NCBI RefSeq assembly: GCF_958450345.1
Contig: NC_088784.1
Coordinates: 45,322,278 to 45,386,277 of the forward strand
Length of the DNA stretch: 64,000 nt
Direction of reading: 5' to 3'
Origin: Calliphora vicina
Taxonomy: Eukaryota; Arthropoda; Insecta; Diptera; Calliphoridae
A program made the position numbers and the translations under genes. The notes beneath the pieces are model-generated. The model was not told the origin of the DNA. It ran no database searches and worked only from the letters and a program-made list of their open reading frames with translations. Shown here piece after piece: positions 54,441 through 64,000 of the stretch (positions are counted from its first letter, which is position 1; every line of letters starts with the position of its first letter).

Positions 54441-54834
54441 AACCAAAAAGAGAAAAAAAAATTATCAATTCGCCTTGTTTGGATGTGTGTTGGTTTCATT
54501 GCTTTGCGTATTTTGTTTTTGCTTTTTTTCTTTTTTTGGTATTTTGTTTCGTTTGGTATATGTATTTAAGATTGTCATTTCGTTTGTAACTTCTACAATA
54601 TATGTAATCTCTTCGTCATCAATTAAATGTAAAATATATTTAGGATGCGAATTTACCTGGAATCGATTATGTTGGGATCTACGCGGAAAAAATTATTCGC
54701 CGTGTCTTCCGGAAATCCTGAAATAGTCACATCGAATTTGAACTATTTGGATATAAAAGTTCATCAATGGGCAGAGAGCCCTCACAAAGCTGACCGCCGA
54801 AAGCGGTCTTGTACCGATGGTAATTGTCGCATTG

Positions 54835-56082
54835 CACTATAGATCAAAGTATCACTTTTTCCGTGCGAAATTCAAATTTCGAAGTTGTTATTATTCATTA
54901 TTTTTTGTTGTCAACCTGTTACAAAAACTCCAATGCAATCAAATTCGCAATTGGTTTTTGTAAAATACAAAATTCTGCTTGACAGCACGCCTTCAAAGTC
55001 AAAGTTTCAATACATTTTTAAAAATTTGTGAATAGTATCAATATATAGTGTTTGAATAATTTAAGTACTTAAGTGTAAGTACTTAATTTTTCTTTCCTAA
55101 ATATTTGGAAACTATTTCCCTTTATATTAAAAATTACAATTTTTAAACATAACCTTAAAGTAATTTCTTTTGATTACAAAGCTTTAACTTTATAGAAGCT
55201 TTTAAAAAAATGTTAACGTTTGTTAAACTTAAAATAAATATATTGAAATGTCGTGAATTCATTTCACTTTATTTCATACTGCGCATTTTTGAGCTTTCTG
55301 AGTAATTAAATTTTTTCTAATAGAACGCCCAAAAGACACAAAGTATGATGCTATTATTAAATATATTGTGAAGAAAATTAGTGCTCCTGTTATTCCTAAG
55401 GGCTGTAAGAAATTATTGGATGAAAAATCCGCCATTTTGTCCACAATTACTTAAAAGAAAAATGTTAAAAATGCAGAAGAAAGGAAGATAATTTTCGAAA
55501 TGAAAACAATATATGGCTTAATAGTGATATATGCTTTCAGATTTGTATCTTTGGTTACCAATGACATCCACAGTACACAAGGTATTAATACATTCGAAGC
55601 AGATGATAGAAAACACAGACGAAGAAATAGGATCGTTTTAAAAATTGAACATACCCGAGGTGTACTACAATGGGGCCCTCTGGCCGCACCCCTGGTGGGC
55701 CCATGCTGTCAAAATTCAAAATTTAAACTTTTCAACACTTCTTCTTTGCGCATGTAAAATTTTATTCAAATCTAACTAAGGACTAAGGATTTAGAAATTA
55801 CAGATTTATTTCCCTCTTTTTCTTCTAAACCACTGTGCGAAGTTTTATCTGATACTTCATTAATATTTTGAATCTAATATGAAATAATTTTTTTCTAATC
55901 AAAAGCAATGAATTTACTTTATTTTTCTCCTGATGGGTTAATGGTCTACAAAGGGTTAATTTTTTCTTAAATTTTTTGAAAATATAAGTATTTCTACATA
56001 TGGTCAATTTTGGTATCAAACAGTAGAATACTTTAAAAGTTATTAATTTCGCACGGAAAAAGTGATACTTTGAACTATAGTG
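54835..56082. mobile_element. DNA transposon with CACTATAG ends
   Basis: Terminal repeats about 38 bp: CACTATAGATCAAAGTATCA at left, with its near-complement at 56045-56082. GCATTG flanks both sides (54829-54834, 56083-56088). The interior contains a separate Transib-like right end (TTCTAAACCACTGTG at 55823-55837, then CGAAG). Superfamily open. Confidence 0.7.
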
Positions 56083-56690
56083 GCATTGGAGACGTGGAGC
56101 TTGAAATTTCTGACCGGATGAGAATTTTGGGTTTATTTTTTACCAAAAATCTTTTTTTTAAGTGAGGCTAAATTTATGGAATTTGAAAAACTATTGGAGA
56201 TCACAGCAGTCAACATGACTTCCAGATCTATTACTACCTCGTATGATGGTCTACATGAGTCATTTTGGAAAAATATCTGCTCTACATCTAGCTGCCAGTC
56301 ATCAGCAACAAACAATATAATCTCAATTCTAAAAAAAAATGGAAATCTCTATACCTCAGAGACCAACCACATCTATAGAGTGCAATACATTAGTGAAAAT
56401 GGATGATAGTTTGAGTTATTTTGCCAAAAATAGCACGGATCCAACTTGTTTTTTACACCGACGGATCATACCAGAACGGGTTAACGTCTTACTCCATAAC
56501 CAGACTATCTTCAAGTACACGATTTTAAACCATAAAGGGAGCTAGACTTCCTGATCACTCAGGTATTTTTACAGCAGAAATTGCTGCTATCAGAACAGCG
56601 TTTACAATGGGCGTCGAACAATGTGGGAAAGCGTTAATCTGCTCTGATAGCTTAAGTGCGATAAGAGCTCTAATGAAAACTCCTTCACCT
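56083..56690 (+). pseudogene. LINE RNase H fragment
   Basis: FYTDGSYQNGLTSYS at about 56450-56495 (catalytic D), SGIFTAEIAAIRTAF at about 56560-56605 (catalytic E) and LICSDSLSAIRAL at about 56635-56675 (catalytic D): RNase H of a LINE. Interrupted downstream by repeat E and upstream by the CACTATAG element. Confidence 0.8.
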
Positions 56691-57368
56691 TCGTGAGAAG
56701 GGTATATAGAAGTTTATCATTCCGTTTGTAATTTCCACAATATAATTTTCCGACCCTATAAAGTATATATATTCTGGATCCTTATAGATAGCGGAGTCGA
56801 TTAAGCCATGTCCGTCTGTCTGTCCGTCTGTCTGTTGAAATCAATTTTCTGAAGGCCCCAGATATCTCCGGGATCCAAATCTTCAACAATTCTGTCAGAC
56901 ATACTTTCGAGAATTTTGCTATTTAAAATCAGCAAAATCCGTCCATAAATAACGGAGATATGAGCAAAAATCCGAGACAACCTCTGAAAATTTCATCAAA
57001 AAACACAATGTATTGCATGCTTTGACAAAAAAGCAACAAAACGTATGTTTGGATGTGCATGCTTTGCGTATTTTGTTTTTCTTTTGGCGTTGTTGTTGTT
57101 TTTATACAATTATGGATTGCATCCAAACCTATGTTTGGATGTGCGCTGGTTTCATTGCCTTGCGTATTTTGCTTTTTCTTTTGGTGTTTTGTTTCGTTTG
57201 GCGTTGTTGTTGTTTTTTGTGTTCTTGATAAATTTATGATGATGTACGCTGAAAGTGGGCAATGTACATACATATATACTAATTATAAAAAATAATAATG
57301 CATCCACAACAAAGGTGAAGGTTATATAAGATTCGGCATAGCCGAATATAGCACTCCTACTTGTTTTT
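56686..57368 (+). repeat. Muscoid interspersed repeat E, copy 2, complete
   Basis: From CCTTCACCTTCGTGAGAAGG to GGCATAGCCGAATATAGCAC...CTACTTGTTTTTA. Contains several copies of ACGTATGTTTGGATGTG / TTGCGTATTTTG. This beginning-and-end combination is, from memory, abundant in muscoid flies. Confidence 0.8.
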
Positions 57369-58021
57369 ATTAAATTTTTTTACATTGAAGTCAGCTGTTT
57401 TATGACTTGTCAAAAATAAACCACTTAACTGTCTAAAATGCTGATGTAAACGGTATAGTTTATGAAAGTAGCTTATGATCATAAACTAGTTTGAAAATTA
57501 CAAGTGTAAATGCACTATAAAAGCTTTCAGTTGACCAGTGATCGTAAGTATGGCAACGCTGTTTGCTGCGACCGTATATTCGAATTCGAATATTCAGTTA
57601 AAGAACATTGTAGAAAGTACACCACAGATGGCGTATGTATTAGAAAGCTCTAGAATATACGAGCTTTGACAGATAAAGAGCAATCTAGAGTGCAGATGGC
57701 AGTGTTATAAATAGTGACAGAGGTTGCAGTCGTTAGTTAGTTTATCAGAGACGCTATTCAAATAAACATCAAATAAGTGTCTTAAAGTGTGCTGTATTTT
57801 TCAAGTGAATTCGTGTACATTATAAAGGTGTCTGTATTTCTGCGAATTTATAAACGGGTATAAAAACACTGAGTGACTATTTAATTCTGTGGTTGTTGTA
57901 CGTTTTAAATAAATAAAGAGTTGTTACAATTTTTAAACTATAAATGGCTTTTATTTGCAATCAAAAGTATCCGGTTTATTTAAAGGAAATAAACAAATGT
58001 TTTGAAAAGGTTAAAACGTAA

Positions 58022-59679
58022 CATAGCTGTAAATTGTGAATATTTTTATTCAAAATATTTCCAAAAACTTAATTATTTTTGAATTTTAGTTATATTTAAA
58101 AAAATAAATTTATATTGAAATCATTCTATATAATTCAAAATAGGATACTAATTAGTATATATCTATTTAGAATATAAAGCATTAAATATTATTTGATTTC
58201 AATAGAATACGTTATTAAATAAATTATACTTAAAAGTTTTTAATAAACATTTATAAAATTATACTAATAGTATTTGTATTTTAGTAACAATAAGTTGTAT
58301 TTTATTTATTATATAATGAATAGATTTTAAAATATTCTAATCAATATGAAAACATGTAATTATTTTCAAATTATATTTTTATAGTAAAAATGAAATATTA
58401 ATTTAGTTTATTCAACTAGTTATGAATAAAATATTATTTTACTTATTCGAAAATTTGTTGATAGATTTTATTCAAAGCTATTTTCTTTGAATAATTTTAT
58501 TTCTCCAAAAAAAAAGAAAAATATTTAAATATTCAACAAAAAATTTTAGAATACTTTTTTATTCATAGAAATTTTCTTTGAATAATTTTATTTGTGAAAA
58601 TAAAGTCAAATATTTTAACAACAAATTTTTGAACAATTTTATAAAAAAATATTTTTGTTTGTGAAAATGAGCTCGGACGATAAAGATTTTTCTTCCGAGG
58701 ATTATGAAAAAGATCCTTCGTTTGCTATAAATAAACAAAAACAATGCTCAAAAATAATTCAACGATATTTTGAACGTCTAATTTCACTTGCAGGGTTATT
58801 AAATAGTCCTACGAGGAATGCCATGTAAGACGATCATTTTGAACAACTAGTTACTTTAAAAACAGTTTTTAAAAATAATTCATGAATTTTGTTCTTCACA
58901 ATTTAAATTAATAATAAACCTCCAATTGAAACCATTAATCTGTGTCCATATTCTAGTGATAATCAATGATTAAGTAATAGTTTTTAAAAATAAAATATTA
59001 GATATCAGAGAACTAGGGTTCCAATTACCCGGAATTTTTCCATTCCTAAACTAAGAAAAAACAAGTTAAATCTGAAAAAAATTTGTAATTCGTTTCGAAA
59101 ATAACTTTTTCAACTCAGAATGCAATCAGAAGATATTTTACAGCAGTATTATTGTGAAATAAATATATTCTTTAACATTTATTAGAATTATTTCTATTCA
59201 GTAATTTTTGGAAAAATAAATTTATTTGTTTCAAATTTGTGAAAAATAAAAATATTTCTAAAGTTTTATTAGAATTATTTCTATTCAATCATTTTTTGTT
59301 TGAATAATTTTAGTTTTTTGTGTTTTGTTTGAATAAATATTCCAAAGAAATTAGTTGATTTTATTTGTATCTAAATGAAATAAATTTAAATTTTATTCAA
59401 CTTTGTTTTATTTGAATATATAAAATTTTATTATTTTCTAAAAAAAATATCAATATAATTTAATTAAGCTAATATAAAATGATTTTATTTATAATTTATT
59501 TGGTTTTAAAAATATATAAATATGCATAAATTTAACTGTAAATATTATTAATAAATTAGACAAATACTTTATTTAACTAATAAATAATTTGGAAAATAAA
59601 TATTTATAATTGGAAACAAAAACTAAAATAATATAAAAAATATTTATATTTTGTATTTTATTCACAAGTTACAGCTATG
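58022..59679. mobile_element. hAT-like family B element, complete
   Basis: CATAGCTGTAA ends are perfect inverted copies; the 8-bp duplication AAACGTAA is at 58014-58021 and 59680-59687. 1658 bp, very AT-rich. A partial copy is at 26576. Confidence 0.9.
58667..58828 (+). CDS. Short acidic ORF inside the hAT-like element
   Basis: 53 codons (MSSDDKDFSSEDYEKDPSFA...RYFERLISLAGLLNS). It lacks any recognised domain. It could be a remnant of the transposase N-terminus or chance. Confidence 0.25.
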   Translation: MSSDDKDFSSEDYEKDPSFAINKQKQCSKIIQRYFERLISLAGLLNSPTRNAM

Positions 59680-59689
59680 AAACGTAACA

Positions 59690-60600
59690 ATATGTATTAA
59701 TCTTCTTTTTTTAATTTATTATTTTTTAATTCCTGGAATCATTTATTTTATTCTTTATTTTCGTCACTATGTACATGTACTCTATTTTTATCTTATTTAA
59801 TAGTTAATCATATTACGAGCGCTTATGTTCTGGTTACCGGCGCCTTTTTTGTATATATTTTATAAATTCATTTGTAAAGTATATTATGGATAGATAATTA
59901 AATATAATATAGCTTATTTATTTGCTTATTTGGTGATAGATTGCTTTAAATCTTCCAAGCCTTTGGAATTTGGGAGCTGAAGCTTTAAATGAAGATTATA
60001 ATTTTAATCACTCAAAGTTAGTGATTAAAATTATATGTATAGGGTTTATATAGAGACATAAAAGGAGATTAATAGTTTCTTTTCAAAAACGTTATAATCA
60101 TTCTTTATTATAGGTGTTTAGTTACCTTTGATTTTGGTTTACAGATGGAGAAATTTGTGGTAAGTATAATTTAGTTACGGTAAGTATGTGATGTGATTTA
60201 GGATTACAGTAAGTATATATTTTAGGGTTACGGTAAGTATAAAATATGTAAATGATTTAGATTTACGGTAATTATTTAAAAAATTTAATATATAAATACA
60301 ATAAATATTGAGGTGAGTATTTTTTCCGAATTAGAAGTGAATCAAGTGAACGATTTATAATTATATTTTATGTTTCAACATTTTCTGTTTGCAACAAATA
60401 CGAATAATTTTATTATATGTTGATAGCAACTTCAAATTCGTTAATTAAATTAAGGTAATACATATTTTTCTGTTAACAATTCAAATAGTACATTTGGAAT
60501 TCATATATGGTACCATGTATATAATTTTACAAAATTTAAATAATACAATTTTTAATTCAATTCAAGGATAAAATATAAAAAAAATCTTTTATTATGTTTA
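59690..60600. other. AT-rich, with small repeats
   Basis: Hairpin at 59992-60036 (ATTATAATTTTAATCACT and its complement). A loose tandem array at 60158-60275 repeats TTACGGTAAGTAT-like units five times. No gene. Confidence 0.6.
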
Positions 60601-60622
60601 TTGTCTAAACTTAGGTTTAGAC

Positions 60623-60725
60623 TTATTTTAATATAATAATTATTTATGCTTAAGGTCTTTTTTATAAAAATATTTAATTTTTATAAAAAAGACCTTAAGC
60701 ATAAATAATTATTATATTAAAATAA
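60623..60725. repeat. Perfect 48-bp inverted repeat with 7-nt loop
   Basis: Arms 60623-60670 and 60678-60725 are exact complements around loop TATTTAA. The direct repeat CTTAGGTTTAGAC lies just outside on the left (60610) and at about 60755 on the right. Confidence 0.95.
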
Positions 60726-60989
60726 ATTTAAAAGGTCAAATAAAATTAAATAACTCTTAGGTTTAGACATATATTTTATTTAGTGGTTACGTCTTTATCG
60801 TCAAATATTTGCCATGTGTGACCCTACCTTTAGAATAATGAAAAATTAAAATGTACATTTCCTTTCGCTTAGGTCCATTAAGGTGGACGTTCAATGTATG
60901 GAAAAATTTAAAACTCATCTGTTTCAAAAACGAAGAGCAGTTTTGTGTGAGGTTAGGATAAAAAAAAATTGACACAAGTTTGAGCTCAA

Positions 60990-61330
60990 TCGGTTAAAGT
61001 TCGTGAGATCATTTACAAAGGTAAAAAATTATATTTTTTCAGTTTTTGTAAAAATGTTGCCAAATAATTACTTTTGAAATTTAATATAAAAGAATCGATA
61101 TGTGTAAGTAATTGTCATTGTAATGAGATATAAAAGACATAAAAGGTTTAAAAAATGTCAAAGTTATTAAAAATTCGTCAGACCATTAACGTGCCTCAGG
61201 CCACTAGAAAAATAAATGTAGGAACAAAATTAACATATTTTGAGAAATATTAAAATAAAAGCAAATTTTTACTTAAAATATATCCATAGTTACTTGTATA
61301 TGAGTTTTTGTCTTCGTAGGATATCGTTAT
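60990..61330. mobile_element. Degraded relative of the piggyBac-like element
   Basis: Matches one arm of 17069-20633 (GCCTCAGGCCACTAGAA versus GTCTTAGGCCACTAGAAC) and continues through the sequence corresponding to about 20308-20400, without the Transib-like insertion. Confidence 0.75.
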
Positions 61331-61752
61331 CATCAGGGAAACCGGAAATATGCTCTAAAAAAGCGTTTTAAGCGCTTTAAATATGCAGTAAAAACTTTAA
61401 AATATGCTCTTAAAATTTAAAAAAATATGCTCTTAAAAAACAAACCTTTACATAATTTTTAACCAAAAAATATACTTTTATTTAAAAAAAATCAATACAA
61501 TTCATTTCTAAAAAGGTAAAGTAACATAAAATAATCAAAAATAAAATGAACTAAAACAAGTATAATAAAAAATAAATACAACATAAAAACAATAAGCTAT
61601 GAAAAGACCTCGAGAGGTATTTTTTATGATATTTTATATAAATATAGTCACTTCTTCAATTAAGGTTATTATTGCAATAAATTATAAAATATTGACTAAA
61701 ATTTTCAAATAAAAATCGTTGTCTATTGGATCTGAAAACATTTTTATACATA

Positions 61753-63189
61753 AAGAAGTGTCCACTTAAAATCCCTACGGATTAAATCGAGCATAACTTT
61801 TAAATGAAACAACGTATGTTAACATTTTATACATGAAATTAACGGTAATTTATTAACCCGGCAATTCCCAGTGTCACCTACAGGTGACAAAGATTAAAGG
61901 TAGTTTTAAACATAGAAACAGATATCGCCGATAAATATTGGTATTATTAATATACAGACAAGATCCTGTTTTATATCTGATTTTATTTTGGCAACGCTAG
62001 AATTTTATTAACTAGGGGATTTTTAAAAATCTTTAAGCAGTGGTTTTGATTTTAACATACTGGTGTGTGTCTTATGATAAATAAGTTCTTATAAAAATGC
62101 CAAACGGGTAAGTATCACAATAATTTTTTTTAATAAATACTGCTAGATATTCCGGCTAACAATGTGAGCAAGTATTTTTAGAAAATTATTTTTTTTCTGC
62201 CCAGTGTCACCTATAGGTGACCCAGCTATAAAATCGAAACTAGCTATATTTTTTTTTATTTTAAACTTATTTATAGTGTAAACTAGACGTATTTTTACTA
62301 TTTTTAATAAAAACAAATTATTTCTCCCTTTGGCGAGGGTATGGGAATTGCCGGGTTAAGCTTTAACAAAAATACAACTGAAGGTTTATGTGTCTTTATT
62401 GCGAATACATTTTCTGGCTTTTCTTCTTATGCCTCCCATTAATAGCTGCACAACTTTTCTTCCCACTTCTACCGTTATTCCAGCATATTTATTCCACTTT
62501 GTTCTCATCCAAATCTGGTTATTTACTGTACCTGCACTCTTTTTCAATTTACGTTTAACAATTGCCCAAATATATCTCGATCGGACGAAGATTTAGGCAA
62601 TTTGTTTAATTGATGTGTTTAAATCAATATTATTCTCATTATACCACTTCATAGTTGTATTTGAGTAATGACAACTTGTCATTGAGTAATGATAACATGG
62701 CTGAAACTTTGTATCAGATGTGTGATGTCTTATAAATGACAGCAATCGCTCTTCCAAATTCTCTTTTTATATATAATTCAGAAAATTCTTTAAAAACATA
62801 TCTGAAAAGCTTGACTCTTCAAACCGCAGCTGCGGATTGCTTGCCAAATTAATATTTTTGTTCAATTTTACGTATTCATATTTAAAGGCCACACAACCTC
62901 GAGCTACCGAGATGTAAAAATTTTGACCTGATATCTGCCGAAAATCAGATTTTGGCTATCTTTTAACCCGACAAAGTCGGATTTTCTAGATATTTGTGCA
63001 CAATTTTATTTCTAGCTTCATTTTCCATTGTGTCTACACTTTTAAAAACTAAACATAATGACTTGCAATTCATTGTAGAATAATGGTAGATTTGTTGTTA
63101 AAAACCTGTGTAAATCTTATTCCATTTTGATAACAGGGGACGTTGTTATGATTACTATAGTGCATACGGATTTTAAGTGGCCACTTCTT
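61753..63189 (-). mobile_element. Tc1-like element remnant hosting a piggyBac-like MITE
   Basis: TA|AAGAAGTGTCCACTTAAAAT at left and CACTTCTT|TA at right (GTGGCCACTTCTT). The minus-strand transposase C-terminus is at about 62385-62680 (MKWYNENNIDL; WAIVKRKLKKSAGTVN; EVGRKVVQLLMGG), decayed. Confidence 0.78.
61857..62355. mobile_element. piggyBac-like MITE, 499 bp
   Basis: TTAA|CCCGGCAATTCCC ... GGGAATTGCCGGG|TTAA (61853-61856, 62356-62359). A palindromic motif GTCACCTACAGGTGAC near the left end recurs as GTCACCTATAGGTGAC at about 62205. Confidence 0.9.
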
Positions 63190-64000
63190 TAGAAAATGTT
63201 CTTTCGACATCTACTGATGTTATAGGAGCAAATTTAAAAGGCAATATTTCTTTAACACTTATAGCGGTTAAGTTTGAATTAGAACTAAAATTTAATATTT
63301 AGATGGCGCTATTTTTAAAATAGTGCTTATTTTATATTAAAAAAAAAGCAATATATTTTTCAATTTTGAATTTTAAACAAAGGAAGTAAAAACCTGTAAC
63401 ACAACAGCGAAAAATAAGTAAGAAAAAATTTGTTTTTGATAAAGTCAAAATATGCAATTAAACAGTAAAATATGCTCTAAAAACGCCAAATATGACATAA
63501 ATATGCTCTTAAAAAAAATGCATTTAAGGGTAAAATATGAAAAAATAACAAATCGATGCCAAAATTCTTAAATAGTTCTTTTTTTAAATTAAAATTCAGT
63601 TTTATTGGCCAATAAAATGTTTTACATTGTATCTTAAGACTAATCTGGAAGCCATTAGGCTTGTCTGCAGAAAAATATGATATATCTTAAAATTCATTTA
63701 AATATTTTCATTGCGAATCTATAAAGCGTTTTTTATTAGTTTTTTTCTTATATTTATATTATTTATATACATGATGTTAGGCGGCAATTTATTAAAAAAT
63801 TGTTGGTACAGAGACGGTCAGCGTGTGTTTACCATAATTGTTTTTGTATTGCTGAACCTTAAATTTCCCTGCGGCTCTGCGTCTGGTGTTGTGTATATGA
63901 CCAATAGCATGCAAGAATCTACTGTCATTAAAGAATTCATTTGCTATAGTTGTAGAATAAATAATGGTGTTAACATTGAGTACGTTTAGATCTTTACCCA
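63190..64000. other. No gene identified; repeated AAATATGCTCTTAAAA motifs
   Basis: 63460-63530 shares the motif AAATATGCTCTTAAAA with 61350-61440; the Tc1-like element lies between. The open frame at 63711-63989 is low-complexity and hydrophobic and not supported as a gene. Confidence 0.5.

Larger units (their letters stand above)
57515..59689 (+). mobile_element. Solo LTR of the 13293-16929 family, split by a hAT-like element
   Basis: 57515-58021 matches the complement of the LTR from its middle to AAAACGTAA; the last two bases CA are at 59688-59689, after the hAT-like insertion. The first about 120 bases of the LTR are missing or diverged. No internal region is attached. Confidence 0.88.

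Noticed and set aside
54427..54726. 99-codon frame with a hydrophobic KKRKKNYQ-FALFGCVLVSLL start
   Set aside because: Lies across repeat borders, and similar cysteine/phenylalanine-rich frames appear in repeat E (57013-57295); an artefact of TTTTGTTTTTGCTTT-like sequence.
63711..63989. 92-codon hydrophobic open frame near the right edge
   Set aside because: Low-complexity N-terminus, no recognisable motif, no context; probably chance in AT-rich DNA.
1..64000. A novel multi-gene defence or biosynthetic system
   Set aside because: Apart from ReepA every recognisable coding region belongs to a transposable element; no cluster of cooperating host genes is present.

Overview
This is a repeat-dominated, AT-rich nuclear window from an insect, most probably a calyptrate/muscoid fly. 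The indications are one intron-rich fly-type REEP gene (ReepA), fly-style transposons (jockey, gypsy/errantivirus, CsRn1-type, Tc1, Transib-, piggyBac- and hAT-like elements, Helitrons) and an interspersed repeat with the 'tatacccttcacc...' start and 'ggcatagccgaatatagcac' end that I associate with muscoid genomes. No prokaryotic operon, CRISPR array, rRNA or functional tRNA gene was seen.

Layout. 1-3000: 5' part of a jockey-clade LINE on the minus strand (ORF1 intact, ORF2 open to the window edge except for one TGA). 3.5-13.3 kb: a decayed errantivirus (minus strand, env-bearing) that is host to a CsRn1-type LTR element (8459-13195, itself carrying a hAT MITE) and a TA-flanked MITE. 13293-16929: a very young LTR element with one intact 796-codon Gag-protease ORF and no reverse transcriptase. 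17069-20633: a piggyBac-like long-inverted-repeat element that hosts a Transib-like element. 20.6-25.1 kb: Tc1 remnants and MITEs.

25357-48828 (minus strand): the host gene, ReepA, with exons at 48.8-47.8 kb, 43.98-42.76 kb and 26.4-25.36 kb. Splice sites and phases join consistently. Three alternative 3' ends are visible. Its 16-kb intron holds two Tc1 elements, two Helitron copies plus a decayed autonomous Helitron, several MITEs and a LINE fragment; another intron holds a Transib-like element with a Tc1 element and a SINE-like insertion inside.

48.8-64 kb: upstream flank, a 2.3-kb hAT-like long inverted repeat, tRNA-like SINE copies, LINE fragments, the muscoid repeat, a solo LTR of the 13-17 kb family with a hAT-like element two bases from its end, a perfect 48-bp hairpin, and a Tc1 remnant hosting a piggyBac-like MITE.

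Many boundaries rest on target-site duplications read directly from the sequence, and three insertions have an empty-site paralogue inside the same window. I did not find a coherent new multi-gene system. The strongest leads are the Gag-protease-only LTR family, the Transib-like elements ending in CACAGTG, and the exon structure of ReepA.
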